Origin: Pythium myriotylum
Taxonomy: Eukaryota; Oomycota; Peronosporomycetes; Pythiales; Pythiaceae
Direction of reading: 5' to 3'
NCBI GenBank assembly: GCA_023091665.1
Contig: JALJCQ010000012.1
Location: 992,001-1,056,000, forward strand
DNA length: 64,000 nucleotides
The number at the start of each line of letters is the position of its first letter. Within the stretch, counting starts at the first letter, position 1. Of this stretch, positions 51,278 through 61,509 are shown one piece after another. The notes under the pieces are model-generated. The model searched no databases. It was not told the origin of the DNA and worked only from the letters and a program-made list of their open reading frames with translations. A program made the position numbers and the translations under genes.

Positions 51278-54022
51278 CTACTTCACCGGCGATGACGATA
51301 CACTTGACGTTGCTTCGATCTCACGAGCGAGCGTCGCTTGAAGCCGCAGCTTTCGCCGTGCGAGCGCACGTTGAGCTCGTTCAGAAGCGTCAGGATCGGC
51401 AATCGCGGACGCCAGAATTCTTCGATCGGGTGGGGCTTTACTATTGGTGAGATCTGCACCACACTGCTTGTCCAACCTCTGAGCACTACTGGACGTTCGC
51501 GTAGTTTGCCGAGATTGGTCTTCCACCTGTTGGTTCTGAAACCACATACTTTCATCGAGCTGTTTGTCATCACGATGGGCACACAGAACTAGGATCGGAT
51601 GGTTCTCTCCATATGCCCCCATGGCCACAACATGTGTGGACGGGCTCCACGCGATCTCCGTTAGAGGGTATCCATGGAAAAATCGCCGACCCCACACGCC
51701 TCTGGACGAGTCTTCCAGTCGTTGGCCCCTCACAGCACCAAACAAGTGGGGCACGCCATCTTCTGATCCACTCACAACGAACTGCCCATCCGGGGAGAAT
51801 GCTGCCTTCGCCAAGAGCTGATCGCACTCGATCCCCGAGTAGTTCTTGTGGAGCAACAAGAAGCTTCGGGTTTCATATTGTAGCAATGCGTGAGGGTGGG
51901 TCAAGACGAGCAAGTGTTGTTTACGAGGGTGTAACGACATACTCGCGATGCTCCGTTGACCAGTTCGCACCGTTTTGACGAGATTAAATTTGAATTCCTC
52001 GGCTGTGCTGGAATCGGGCGACCACACTGTGATGGCACCACTTGCATCGCCACAGAAAAGTCTTCCTCCTTGTTTGTTTTCAATGCGAATGCTGTGGACG
52101 GCCCCATTCTTCACGCTCTCATTGACTCTCCATTGATGCACTGGAGATGACGTATAGGATCGAGCAGACTTGGCCGCCCCGTCAGTATCAACACGAATTT
52201 GCCACAACCGAACATAGCCATCCGAGGCTCCAGTTACCGCGAGTTGCGTCTGGGTCGGGTGGAAGAGCGCGCAGTATACGAACGCAGGCGATGGTACGTG
52301 TTGTAGTACTTGAGCGGGAAAAGTCATCAAAGAATTGGTCTGGGCGCTCGGTGGAGTCAGCCGCAGAGACCATACCATTGCACGACCATCCGAAGAGGCT
52401 GACACCAGCGCCTTCGTCGCCGAACTACCTACTGCTCCCCATTCAAGTGAATATATCATTCCCTGATGGCCACTGCAGCTCTGCCAAAGGGTGCCCGTGT
52501 TGACTTGAAAAACCTGAACCAGCCATTCCTCTGCTGTTGTAGTAAGATGATGCACGGCAGCCGCGAGGAAGAGTCCGTCAAGACTGAAGGCTAAGCACGA
52601 ACAGCCTTTCTTTCCTGTTGGAAGCCGATGCAGCACCCGTTGAGGAACAAGACAGGGCTCACTCACGATGCGCTTGCACTTTAGCAGCGGATCCACGACC
52701 GCGCTAGCAGGTTCCTCAGAAGGTGTTGCGCCATTGTGGCTTTCGCTGGTGAGAACTTCTGGGGGTGTTTGATTCGTGGTCGGATTCTTCTCATCATCAG
52801 AATGCTCAACCTTTCGTCTTCTGGGCGTGGGAGCAGACGCAACCGGATACATATCCACGTGCAAGCTGCATGGTAATTGTGTCTTGTTTCGTTTCTGGTA
52901 CTGCAAGAACACCGTCGGAACCCCTCCGCTAGCCTTTGGATCCCATTGGAACTTTGATCGTGCGAATTGTGCCTCTGTCCAACTAAGTGGTCGCCATGAA
53001 AACAACTGGATACGCAGTGCTGATTGTTGTGAGTCGGAGTGATCAGGTAACGAGAGAGACGCTAGTCGAATGTTCCCACGATCGCTCACGGGCCGAAAGA
53101 AGCCCCACGCGAGTTGCTTGCATTGGATTCGACTCGGTACCTGATTGTCATTCTCGCGTGTTCGTGATCCTTTCTGATCCGTGCTACGGCGCCGAAATGA
53201 CCCTCGTCGTTGCAATTTCTTTTGCCTTGGTTGAACAAGTTCGAAGAGGAGTAGAACGCGTGGGGAGATGAATTCTGTCAGTCGTAAACTGGTCCATCGG
53301 TGAGAAGAATTCCACTCGAATGCATTGAGCTTGGTGGCACTGAATACTGCCGGTTTCGTGCTGAGTTGAGACTCGAATGGAAGACCTGTACAGAGATCCA
53401 GAAGATGTAGGAGAACAACCGGGTGGCCGTAGTTGCTCGTGTTGCTACTCGTGAAAGGCATGTCGTCGGTGCGACTCACGACTACCTCTACATGACTTTT
53501 CGACGTGGTAGCGTCGAGCGATCGCACAATTGCTTGAGCCTCTGAAGATAAAAGCGGCAGTTCGGTTGGACTCACAGGAGCGCGTAGTGAGCCACCCCAA
53601 CACAGGCACGTGCTCAGAGTATGCCACATCGACGTCGCCATTGGTGGATACTGGGAGTTTGTTTGCCTCTCTACACTCCCAAGTTGATCCCGACCTCGCA
53701 AAGTCCCCGGTGCACTTCGCGCTGCGTCAGTTTCTTGTGGTTGTGATTGAGGTTGCAAAGCATCATTGGATTTGTTGGCAGGTGCTTGCCTGGACTTCTT
53801 CCTCTTCTTGTGCTTAAATTTCTCTTTCTCAAGACTATGTCGCTGCTCTCCTTTTCCTTCTGGACGAACAAGAAGTGGAGACGATGACGCGGCATTTGGT
53901 TCTACATTTGCGTCGCCATCAGAAGTTGGTGGGACAGGGCTAATAAGACTCTGGGCCTCGGGCTCCTGAGTGTCCTTGCCCTCCCGATCGGATCTCCGCG
54001 AGCGCTTGTCGTCCGAAGCCAT
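51278..54022 (-). CDS. AHI1: Jouberin (AHI1) homologue, ciliary WD40 protein
   Basis: 914 residues, single exon. The first 130 residues are charged and low-complexity (EKEKFKHKKRKKSRQ). The middle carries jouberin features: VVLLHLLDLCTGLPFES, RVLLLFELVQ, KQLAWGFFRPVS and LRIQLFSWRP, a C2-like region. The WD40 part begins with the jouberin-type block LHRLPTGKKGCSCLAFSLDG and includes GHQGMIYSLEWG, VSASSDGRAMVWS and AVTGASDGYVRLWQ. The C-terminal 110 residues are basic and helical; the SH3 domain of the human protein is missing. AHI1 works at the transition zone of cilia, fitting biflagellate zoospores. Confidence 0.85.
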   Translation of the reverse strand: MASDDKRSRRSDREGKDTQEPEAQSLISPVPPTSDGDANVEPNAASSSPLLVRPEGKGEQRHSLEKEKFKHKKRKKSRQAPANKSNDALQPQSQPQETDAARSAPGTLRGRDQLGSVERQTNSQYPPMATSMWHTLSTCLCWGGSLRAPVSPTELPLLSSEAQAIVRSLDATTSKSHVEVVVSRTDDMPFTSSNTSNYGHPVVLLHLLDLCTGLPFESQLSTKPAVFSATKLNAFEWNSSHRWTSLRLTEFISPRVLLLFELVQPRQKKLQRRGSFRRRSTDQKGSRTRENDNQVPSRIQCKQLAWGFFRPVSDRGNIRLASLSLPDHSDSQQSALRIQLFSWRPLSWTEAQFARSKFQWDPKASGGVPTVFLQYQKRNKTQLPCSLHVDMYPVASAPTPRRRKVEHSDDEKNPTTNQTPPEVLTSESHNGATPSEEPASAVVDPLLKCKRIVSEPCLVPQRVLHRLPTGKKGCSCLAFSLDGLFLAAAVHHLTTTAEEWLVQVFQVNTGTLWQSCSGHQGMIYSLEWGAVGSSATKALVSASSDGRAMVWSLRLTPPSAQTNSLMTFPAQVLQHVPSPAFVYCALFHPTQTQLAVTGASDGYVRLWQIRVDTDGAAKSARSYTSSPVHQWRVNESVKNGAVHSIRIENKQGGRLFCGDASGAITVWSPDSSTAEEFKFNLVKTVRTGQRSIASMSLHPRKQHLLVLTHPHALLQYETRSFLLLHKNYSGIECDQLLAKAAFSPDGQFVVSGSEDGVPHLFGAVRGQRLEDSSRGVWGRRFFHGYPLTEIAWSPSTHVVAMGAYGENHPILVLCAHRDDKQLDESMWFQNQQVEDQSRQTTRTSSSAQRLDKQCGADLTNSKAPPDRRILASAIADPDASERAQRALARRKLRLQATLAREIEATSSVSSSPVK

Positions 54023-54241
54023 TTGACTACGAATGAAGAATGCGACGAAAAGTCGTACCGCTTTGTTTGGAGTGCGTCTCTATGATGATATGTATTCCGG
54101 TTTCATGATTGCGGTTACGTGAAATTCTTTAGTGCAACAAAGCATTACACAAAGATGACTTGGGACGGTCGGGTGACAGTAAAACAAAATCCACCTAAGC
54201 GAAGGCAGGATGCGTCAGTCACCTGTAGCTCGTAGAATGCT

Positions 54242-55640
54242 TTAAATGTAACGCACAATCTCGTGGACAAAAGGGTTGCTCGTGGTCGTGATCTCCAGCT
54301 CAGTTAGATACCGCTTCGCCTCAAAAGCTCGTAAAATCACCGAGTCGTGATGAGGAAGACTTTGGAGAGAAGGCGTTAGTATCGTTCTCAGTTGCCTCTG
54401 CAATTCATAAGAGTGCAACGTACTCGAGAGCGGGGGCGAATCCGGTCTTTGGACAGACGGTTGCAATTCTAGTGAGCGATGACCCGAACAGATATCGAAC
54501 CACACGCAGCATCAGCTTGATCTGGTGGCGCGAGATTTTCGCTCTTCGCAACCCGACGAGGTTTAGTCCGAGCAACTTTGCCCGGTTGCCGCTCACGAGG
54601 CCGTAGGGGAGCACATCCCCATCGACGGCGCTGCCGCCTCCGATCATCGCGAGGCTGCCGACTTTGATAAACTGCTTGAGACCAACTTGGCCACCGATGA
54701 TGGCGAAGCTGCCAATTTCAACGTGACCCGCGACGCAGACGTTGTTGGAGAGTACGACGTGGCTGCCGATCTGAGCGTCGTGGCCTACGTGAGCACCACA
54801 GAGCACCCAGCAGTTGTCACCGAGTGACGTCGGAGACTGGGTCGAATACGATGTGCTTCCGTGGATGGTTACGTGCTCGCGGATCATGCAGTTGCGTCCG
54901 ATTTCGAGCCGGAACGAGTCGTTTACAACCAGCGGATTGTGCTTCTTGTCCTGCGGTTCGCCGCCAAGACACGCGAACGGGTGGACGACCGTCTCGCTGC
55001 CGATCCGCGTGCGGCCTTCAACCACGACGTGAGACTGGAGCACGACACCGTCTTCGAGCACGACATCTAGAGAGCCAACAACACGCATCAGTCATCCAGC
55101 GAGACTCAGCGGAGACTACTCCGGATGTAGATCTGACCTGGCCCGACAACGCTGTACGGTCCGACGCGAACGTTGCGTCCGAGCGTCGCGCGTGGGTCGA
55201 CGACCGCCGTCGGGTGGACGGCGGCGAAGTCGCTGAGGCGGTCGCTCGTGTGCGCGAACGGAGACGCGATCTCGCCGCCGTCGGTCGCGTTCGCCGCCTG
55301 CTCGCGGCGCTTGCCCATCTACACACCAGCGACGCCAGTCTGAGTATCCGCAACAAGCCTCGACAATGACATTTACGACAATTCCTACCGCAGCGTGGTC
55401 GATGAGCTCCTCCATGGACTGCATGACGGCCGACGAGGCCAAGGTCTGCGCGTAGGCAAGGTCAACGGCGTCAGGCTCTTTCTCGGCACCCACTGAGGCG
55501 CTGAGCGCGCGCGCGCCACGTACGAGACGGCGCGCGGACGGCGCAGACGATCGCGATGCGCTGGACGAGCGCAGCAGCGTCTCCGCGTCGTGCGGGCGGC
55601 GCAAAGGGCAGCGGCGCAGCATGGGCGGCATGAGCAGCAT
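54242..55640 (-). CDS. lpxA: UDP-N-acetylglucosamine acyltransferase (LpxA), probably mitochondrial
   Basis: Exons 55640-55389, 55318-55138, 55066-54484 and 54446-54242 join in phase to 406 residues. Exon 1 encodes an Arg/Ser/Ala-rich presequence (SSASRSSAPSARRLVRGAR). Hexapeptide repeats then form a left-handed beta helix with LpxA landmarks: VHPFACLGGEPQDKK, IREHVTIHGST, the catalytic His region CGAHVGHDAQIG, NNVCVAGHVEIG, QFIKVGSLAMIGG and SGNRAKLLGLNLVGLRR. The last intron is only 37 nt (GTCATC...CCAAAG) and leads to the helical C-terminal domain; without it the protein would end shortly after 54484 with an unrelated tail. LpxA starts lipid A synthesis; plants keep a mitochondrial version. 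Confidence 0.87.
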
Positions 55641-55828
55641 GGTGTCGAACCAGATTGGACGGGTGGAATCGGACTAGCGAGGAAGCGACGGGTTTTGGGA
55701 CTTGCACCGACAGTCACGTCCTGTTTTGAAAGGCAACAAGGGCAACTTGCTCGTGAGGAGATCCATCACATCACATTGTTACTTTAGAACTGGACTACAG
55801 AGAGAGAAAGACACTGACAAGAGAACGA

Positions 55829-57232
55829 CTAGAAGTTGGCGTGGATCATGTCCGTGTACATGCTGCAGACGCCCGTGCTGTCGGAGGTGCGCTTCATGCG
55901 GATGTACCCGGCCTCGCCCCAGTTCGCGCCCCACGAGTTGCGGATCTTGAACGTGGTCGCGTCGTAGCCCACAGCCAGCACAGCGTGATCGATCTGCGTC
56001 GTCTGACACGACGAGATGATACCGCTGCGGTATTGCTTCCACGCCGCGTTACCGGCAGCAACGGCGATGACGACGGGATGGGTGTTGAGCGCACTGACGA
56101 GACCCGATTCGCCCTGGACACGCGAGGTGCTCTTGATGCCAGAGGCGATCTTGGTGCATCCAGTCGTACACGCTCCGGTAACACCGTTGCCCATGGTGTA
56201 GGGCACGTCTGACTCACTGCAGACGCCGTTCTGCTGGATGTACTGGAAACCGTAGCTAGTGGCGCCGCCGTTGCAGCCGTAGTTTCGAGTGTCGCAGGTC
56301 GCGAGGTTCTGCTCCGAGAGCTTGACGTACGAGGAGGCCTTGGAGGCAATGCACTTGCCCGTTTCCGTGCCTGCGATAGTGGCGAAGGACCAGCAGGAGC
56401 CACACTGTCCCTGGTTCTGAACGGGCGGCATGCACTTGTCAGTGGACCAGTCGATGCTCGATCCGTCGGCACCGATCTCTCCGCTTTCGGTCGAAGCCGG
56501 CGCTGGAGTGGCCGAGTCCGACGACTCTTCGTCATTCGTTGGGGCTACTGGGAGCGGGTTGGACGTCGCCGGTGCGTCAGTAGGGGTTTCCGGCTGGTTG
56601 TCTGGCTGACTGGCGGGCTGACTGTTGGGTTGGTAGTTGTTGTTGATCCAGTTGATCAGATCCTGGAAACTGAAGCTCTCGACAATGGAGTCGCCGTTGG
56701 CGGAGTTCGTGGTCGTCGTGCTGGCGCTGTTGCCCCAGTACTTGGACATGAGCTCGCCGAAACTGTACGCGTGGGCACGCGCGTTGCCGCTTCCGCTGCT
56801 CGTCGCCAAGATCGTGCGACCAGAAAGAGGTTCCGAGCGCAGCTGGCGGCCGCCACCGCCGATGTACGAGTTCTTGATGTATGTAGAGAACTCGTCCGTC
56901 GTCATGAGTGAGAACGGCGAGTCGGTCGAGAAGTTGGCATCCGGGTTCTGCTTCTTAAGATCTTCGACGAGTTGCTTGGACATGAAGAAGCGCTGCTTGT
57001 GGTCCTCGGTCACCTCATCGGCGTCGCGGGACTCGGCCTGCGGCAGCCATCCATTGGCCTTTGCGTCTTCCTTGTACATGCTCATCCAGGCGTCGAGCTC
57101 ATCAGCCACGGCGTCTGCTTCTGCAAGGTAGCGAGCGTAGTCGATGTTGGCATGCATCTGGCGGGCGAGCGCCGTTGCCACGAACGTCGCGAGGGCGGCA
57201 CACGAAGGGAGGAAGATCGAGGTCGCCTTCAT
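55829..57232 (-). CDS. Secreted papain-type (C1A) cysteine protease 3
   Basis: 467 residues from ATG 57232 (signal MKATSIFLPSCAALATFVAT). Propeptide MHANIDYARYLAEADAVADE. A linker of roughly 125 residues contains the conserved YSFGELMSKYWGN/FSFQDLINWINNN elements and a Pro/Gln/Ala-rich tract. The catalytic domain has QNQGQCGSCWSFA, IDHAVLAVGYDA and IRNSWGANWGEAG and ends MIHANF. It belongs to a second subgroup with proteases 4 and 5. Confidence 0.93.
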   Translation of the reverse strand: MKATSIFLPSCAALATFVATALARQMHANIDYARYLAEADAVADELDAWMSMYKEDAKANGWLPQAESRDADEVTEDHKQRFFMSKQLVEDLKKQNPDANFSTDSPFSLMTTDEFSTYIKNSYIGGGGRQLRSEPLSGRTILATSSGSGNARAHAYSFGELMSKYWGNSASTTTTNSANGDSIVESFSFQDLINWINNNYQPNSQPASQPDNQPETPTDAPATSNPLPVAPTNDEESSDSATPAPASTESGEIGADGSSIDWSTDKCMPPVQNQGQCGSCWSFATIAGTETGKCIASKASSYVKLSEQNLATCDTRNYGCNGGATSYGFQYIQQNGVCSESDVPYTMGNGVTGACTTGCTKIASGIKSTSRVQGESGLVSALNTHPVVIAVAAGNAAWKQYRSGIISSCQTTQIDHAVLAVGYDATTFKIRNSWGANWGEAGYIRMKRTSDSTGVCSMYTDMIHANF

Positions 57233-57256
57233 GGATTTTGGTGATGGCTGTCGGAT

Positions 57257-57275
57257 TGCAAATCGCAGAATGAGG
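57257..57275 (-). promoter_or_regulatory. Initiator-like element of protease 3
   Basis: Minus-strand CCTCATTCTGCGATTTGCA matches the oomycete initiator/flanking consensus at 16 of 19 positions, 25 bp before the start codon. Confidence 0.55.
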
Positions 57276-57936
57276 ATCCAGGTCACGAACGGGGAGCGGC
57301 ATGCAACCACCAACCCACCATCAGCGGCGATGCCCAAGGGCTGCCTGGGACATGGGCTTCCATCTGGGCACCCTATCTCAGCATCCGCGACTGTCGTCGA
57401 GAATTCTCATTGAGACGACCATGCCCAGACTATGTGCAAAGCGCTAAATAAGTAGAAACGATTTGAAATCCACCTATACAAGAGTGTCATTGGGGTTTCT
57501 TTACTTCTTTTGCATCAAGAATTGACACTGATCCCTGAGTTCTTGACGATCAGATCGTCGCGTGCGAGGGCACCTGCCGATTCGCAGTCCTCCTCATACC
57601 CAGCTGGTTCAACGCCCGAGCCGATGTCCAAGCCGCTGATTGCCGTGGCGAACGGAGACCGTCGCCCAGAGCGCGATCCAGATTGTTCGTTCGCCAACGT
57701 TGCGTGCCGAGAGCGTTGTCGCACTCGGTTTGGAGCCGGACGCAGCGGTTTCCGGGGAGCCGTCTGGGCTTGAAGCAGGCGCTCGGCGATCTTTGATGAC
57801 AAGATCATAGCGCGAGAACAATGATACTGGACTGCGACGAGTTCTAGGCGGCTTGATGATGCGAGAGGACAGGATCAGTGGTATGCTTCTGTGTATGTGT
57901 GGAAGGAAGTGCGTTCTGCAAGTGACGGAGATCGGT
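57276..57936. other. Intergenic upstream of protease 3
   Basis: Contains short frames only. A minus-strand 97-residue frame at 57515-57808 (MILSSKIAERLLQAQTAPRK) has no recognised features and is probably chance. Confidence 0.4.
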
Positions 57937-58093
57937 CTTGGAAGTTGGCGTGGCGAGACTATGTAGTGCGACCGAGACCAGTGGTGCTCAAGTCGTGCTT
58001 CGGATGTTTCTCCGCCTCATGCCACTTGGTGCCCTATGACTCGCGGATCTTGAACGTGGTCGCATCGTCGCTGACAACAGGTAAGGCATGGCC
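57937..58093 (-). pseudogene. Relic of a sixth C1A cysteine protease
   Basis: On the minus strand the sequence reads GHALPVVSDDATTFKIRES, stop, GTKWHEAEKH, which lines up with DHAVLAVGYDATTFKIRNSWGANWGEAG of proteases 3-5. A TAG replaces the Trp codon of the NSWG motif. The shared 3' end GAAGTTGGCGTGG is still present at 57940-57952. Upstream catalytic-Cys sequence is not recognisable. A dead fragment between live copies shows past birth and loss in the cluster. Confidence 0.75.
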
Positions 58094-58778
58094 CATCTGC
58101 CTCGCTCGACGACTTGCACATCGTGACCGTGGTTGCATTGAACCTTGTACACGAATGCCGTGGCACATCTGGAATATGCGTCACGACGAGATGGCATAGC
58201 CGCGGTAATTTATTCTTGCCAGACCGAGCTTCTAGCTGCGAGGGCCATGTCTTCCCTGTGGGTGTAGAGCCCATTGTCAAGTGGGTGTGGCAGATGCTGT
58301 GATTTCTCGACGCCAACGTTTCCCAGCCGCGGAACCGGAAAAGGCATTGTTTACGGCGCCCCCAAGGGGTTGGAGAGGCCCTTGCGTCGCATTTCGGACG
58401 CCAAAGTGAGCCTGTAATCCCCGCCCTCGCCTCCGCTTGTTGAGCTCGCCATGACTCGCTCTGGTTTCCTCCAAGATCGGAGGATTTTCGATGACGATTC
58501 ACGTGCACATTTCGGTGGTACGGTTCTGCAGGCATATCGTACAGTAAGGAGATAATGGACCTTGCTTTTGTAGTATCCGTACCATCAGTATGTCAGCCAC
58601 AGCCCAGAGTTCTAAAGCGTGGCAACGAAATCATGCTTGCAATATTGAATAGACATCGAGAACGCAATGTGTACGAAAGCAATATTTCACGCGAACCGTT
58701 GCTGAAATCTCGGGCAGCCACTGGACTACTCGACATACATGTCAGCGCGTAGAGCGCCGAGCACGAAGGAGAACATAC
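58094..58778. other. Intergenic
   Basis: Between the protease relic and protease 4; no further protease homology or other gene seen. Confidence 0.45.
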
Positions 58779-60239
58779 TTAGAAGTTGGCGTGGATCATG
58801 TCGCGGTACATGTTGCACACACCCATTCCGCCAAAAGTGCGCTTCATGCGAATGTACCCGGCCTCGCCCCAGTTCGCACCCCACGAGTTGCGGATCTTGA
58901 ACGTGGTCGCGTCGTAGCCCACAGCCAGCACAGCGTGGTCAAGCTGCGTCGTCTGACATGTGGAAAGCACGCCGCTACGGTACTGCTTCCACGCCGCGTT
59001 ACCGGCAGCAACGGCGATGACGACGGGGTGGGTGTTGAGCGCACTGACGAGACCGGACTCGCCCTGGACACGCGAGGTGCTCTTGATGCCAGAGGCGATC
59101 TTGTTGCATCCGGTCGTGCAGGCAGCGGTGCGACCAGTGCTTCCCATTGTGTATGGGACCTCCGAGGCACTGCAGACGCCGTTCTGCTGGATGTACTGGA
59201 ACGCGGTGCTCGTCGCGCCTCCGTTGCATCCCGAGTTGCGTCTGTCGCAGGTTGCGAGGTTCTGCTCCGAGAGCTTGACATACGAAGAGGCCTTGGAGGC
59301 AATGCACTTGCCCGTTTCCGTGCCTGCGACGGTCGCGAACGACCAGCACGAGCCGCACTGTCCTTGGTTCTGAACGGGCGGCATGCACTTGTGCTTCGAC
59401 CAATCAACGCCAGTGCCATCGCCACCAATCTCAGCGGCAGGCGACGGAGTCGCGCCTGGGGCATCCGTCGGCGCGACTGGAAGAGAGTCCGGCGGAGGAG
59501 CTGGCCGCGATGGTGCATCGGTTGGTGCGACCGGGCGCGAGGGAGAGTCAGGCGACGGCGCGTATGTTGGGCGAGGACGCGAGGTCGGTGGAGCTGCCGT
59601 CGGTGCGGTAGGCGGTGCCACAGGTTGGTCGTTCGGGCGGTTGTTCTTGTTGATCCAATCAATCCAATCCTGGAAGCTGAAGCTACCAGTTGTACCCTGA
59701 GCCTTGGTGTTGGTGTTGCTTCTACTCGAGTACTTGGACTGAACCCCATCTGCGTTGTACGGGTGGGCGCGAGCGTTCCCGCGGTCGTCGCTGAGTGTAG
59801 CGTCACTATCAGCTCCATTCGTCTCCTCAGAGCTTGGGCGAACACGAAGCTGACGACCACCGCCTGCCAAGAACGAGTTCTTGATGTACTTGGAGAATTC
59901 CTCCGTGGTCATAAGCGAGAACGGGGAGTCGGTTGAGAACTCGGCGTCCGGGTTCTCCTTCTTGAGGTCCTCGACGAGTTTCTTGGCCATGTATAAGCGC
60001 TGCTTGCGATCCTCAACGACTTCGTCGGCGTCACGTGACTCGGCCTGCGGCAGCCAGCCGTTGATCTTCGCGTCGTCGCCGTACTTGCTCATCCAGGCGT
60101 TGAGCTCGTCGGCCACAGTGTCGGCCTCCTGGAGGTAGCGCGCGTAGTCGATGTCAGCGTGCATTTGGCGTCCTTCGGTCGTGTGGTAGAGCATGGCGAG
60201 AGCCGCTGAGGCGTGGAGGAGAGCCATTGCAGTCTTCAT
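58779..60239 (-). CDS. Secreted papain-type (C1A) cysteine protease 4
   Basis: 486 residues, signal MKTAMALLHASAALAMLYHT, propeptide MHADIDYARYLQEADTVADE. The linker of about 145 residues contains FSFQDWIDWINKNNRP followed by a Pro/Ala/Thr/Ser-rich tract (VAPTDAPSRPAPPPDS). The catalytic domain shows QNQGQCGSCWSFA, LDHAVLAVGYDA and IRNSWGANWGEAG, ending MIHANF. Nearly identical to protease 5 over the catalytic domain, so a recent duplication or gene conversion. Confidence 0.93.
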   Translation of the reverse strand: MKTAMALLHASAALAMLYHTTEGRQMHADIDYARYLQEADTVADELNAWMSKYGDDAKINGWLPQAESRDADEVVEDRKQRLYMAKKLVEDLKKENPDAEFSTDSPFSLMTTEEFSKYIKNSFLAGGGRQLRVRPSSEETNGADSDATLSDDRGNARAHPYNADGVQSKYSSRSNTNTKAQGTTGSFSFQDWIDWINKNNRPNDQPVAPPTAPTAAPPTSRPRPTYAPSPDSPSRPVAPTDAPSRPAPPPDSLPVAPTDAPGATPSPAAEIGGDGTGVDWSKHKCMPPVQNQGQCGSCWSFATVAGTETGKCIASKASSYVKLSEQNLATCDRRNSGCNGGATSTAFQYIQQNGVCSASEVPYTMGSTGRTAACTTGCNKIASGIKSTSRVQGESGLVSALNTHPVVIAVAAGNAAWKQYRSGVLSTCQTTQLDHAVLAVGYDATTFKIRNSWGANWGEAGYIRMKRTFGGMGVCNMYRDMIHANF

Positions 60240-60275
60240 CTTGATGCTGGTGGTGGGTAGATGTGGAGAGGCTGG

Positions 60276-60294
60276 TGCAAGTTGCTGAATGAGC
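60276..60294 (-). promoter_or_regulatory. Initiator-like element of protease 4
   Basis: Minus-strand GCTCATTCAGCAACTTGCA matches the oomycete initiator/flanking consensus at 16 of 19 positions, 36 bp before the start codon; the upstream flank GAGCA is shared with protease 5. Confidence 0.6.
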
Positions 60295-61509
60295 TGCTCA
60301 GGAGGACAGGATCCGCAACGTTGACAGAAGTGGTGATGGCTATCCAGCCGTGAGCCCAGAGAGCGCGTGGACCTTCATGTGTTCGGATCGACTAGAAGCA
60401 TTGCGCGAATCATTCCGATCATCTGAGGCGATGTCGTCGTCGTTGAAGTGTGCTGCTTGCGTGCACACGGCTGGCGGAGTTCTAGCGGCTGGCGACTTCC
60501 AACGCGCCAGCTGGAGCACTCGGAGTGGGATGTCCATCACGCCAAATGGACGCTCGCTGTGATTGCGTCTCGGGTTGTCAATCGAGTCAACTCCGCACGT
60601 CAGGACGTCATCCGGTGCGTGTGGCGGTCTGAGCACGGCAGGCAAGACGTCGTAATGAGCACGTGCCTGCGGAGAAGCCGCATGGACGCTAGTGGACTCT
60701 TTTCGCTCGATGCGCGTCGCCTGAGATGCATTTGAAGGTCTTCGAGATGCATTTGAAGGGTCTTCCTTGCTTCATTTCAAAGGCTTGATCGAGAGATCCA
60801 GAAGCGGCTGAAATCTCAACGGAAATCCGTCTGGGATCCGATGGCATTTTGCGCAGAAGAAAACCGAGTTGCCGAAGACGCAGATCGTTGATAGAGTATT
60901 GCCTGAGGTCACCATGGAGACAGTTCCCGATGCGACCTGCGACTCGACTCGATCTGTGCGTTTGGCATCTGATCCCGTTCAAACGGTAACAGCGTATTCG
61001 TGGCTTGGAAGCTGCAGAACATGCCTGGCAGATTCGCTTCAAAGTTTCAGGAGGAGAGGGCTGATCAGCAGCTTCGACTGGATGCAGGAATGTACTGTAT
61101 TTGCAGCTAATCTGCAATCTGTACTATATGAGTACATTCTCGCTGAACAGCACTTCTAGCTTCCTTTGCATATACGAGCATCTGCTCTAATATACAGAGG
61201 AAGAATGAAGCTAACATAAATCAATGGGGCAACTCGTTCTTGGACCAACCTCTGAGTGGGGTCGAGATGATGAGCGGCATTGCTCGGAAGGAAACAGAAA
61301 CAAGTCAAATACGGCGAAATCGCTGAAGCTCTCGATCTTATGATAGTTCAGCTGCTGAGCGGACCGCACTCGACGATGTTCTATTTGCAAAATTGAGCAA
61401 AACAACTATTGCAGTGCTGAACAAAAACGACTGTACATTGCCAAACTTCAGAACTCAAACCTGACTACAAATAATGATAACAACGCGACTGCGGGCACTG
61501 CGACCCCGC
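60295..61509. other. Intergenic between proteases 4 and 5
   Basis: 1.2 kb without a recognisable gene. A short direct repeat, GAGATGCATTTGAAGG, occurs twice in tandem at about 60725-60759. The right third is AT-rich. Confidence 0.5.

Noticed and set aside
57515..57808. 97-residue minus-strand frame considered as a small effector
   Set aside because: No signal peptide, no RxLR-dEER or CRN motif, and no conserved context.
60725..60759. Short tandem GAGATGCATTTGAAGG repeat considered as a CRISPR-like or mobile-element end
   Set aside because: Only two copies, no flanking inverted repeats or target-site duplication, and a eukaryotic context.
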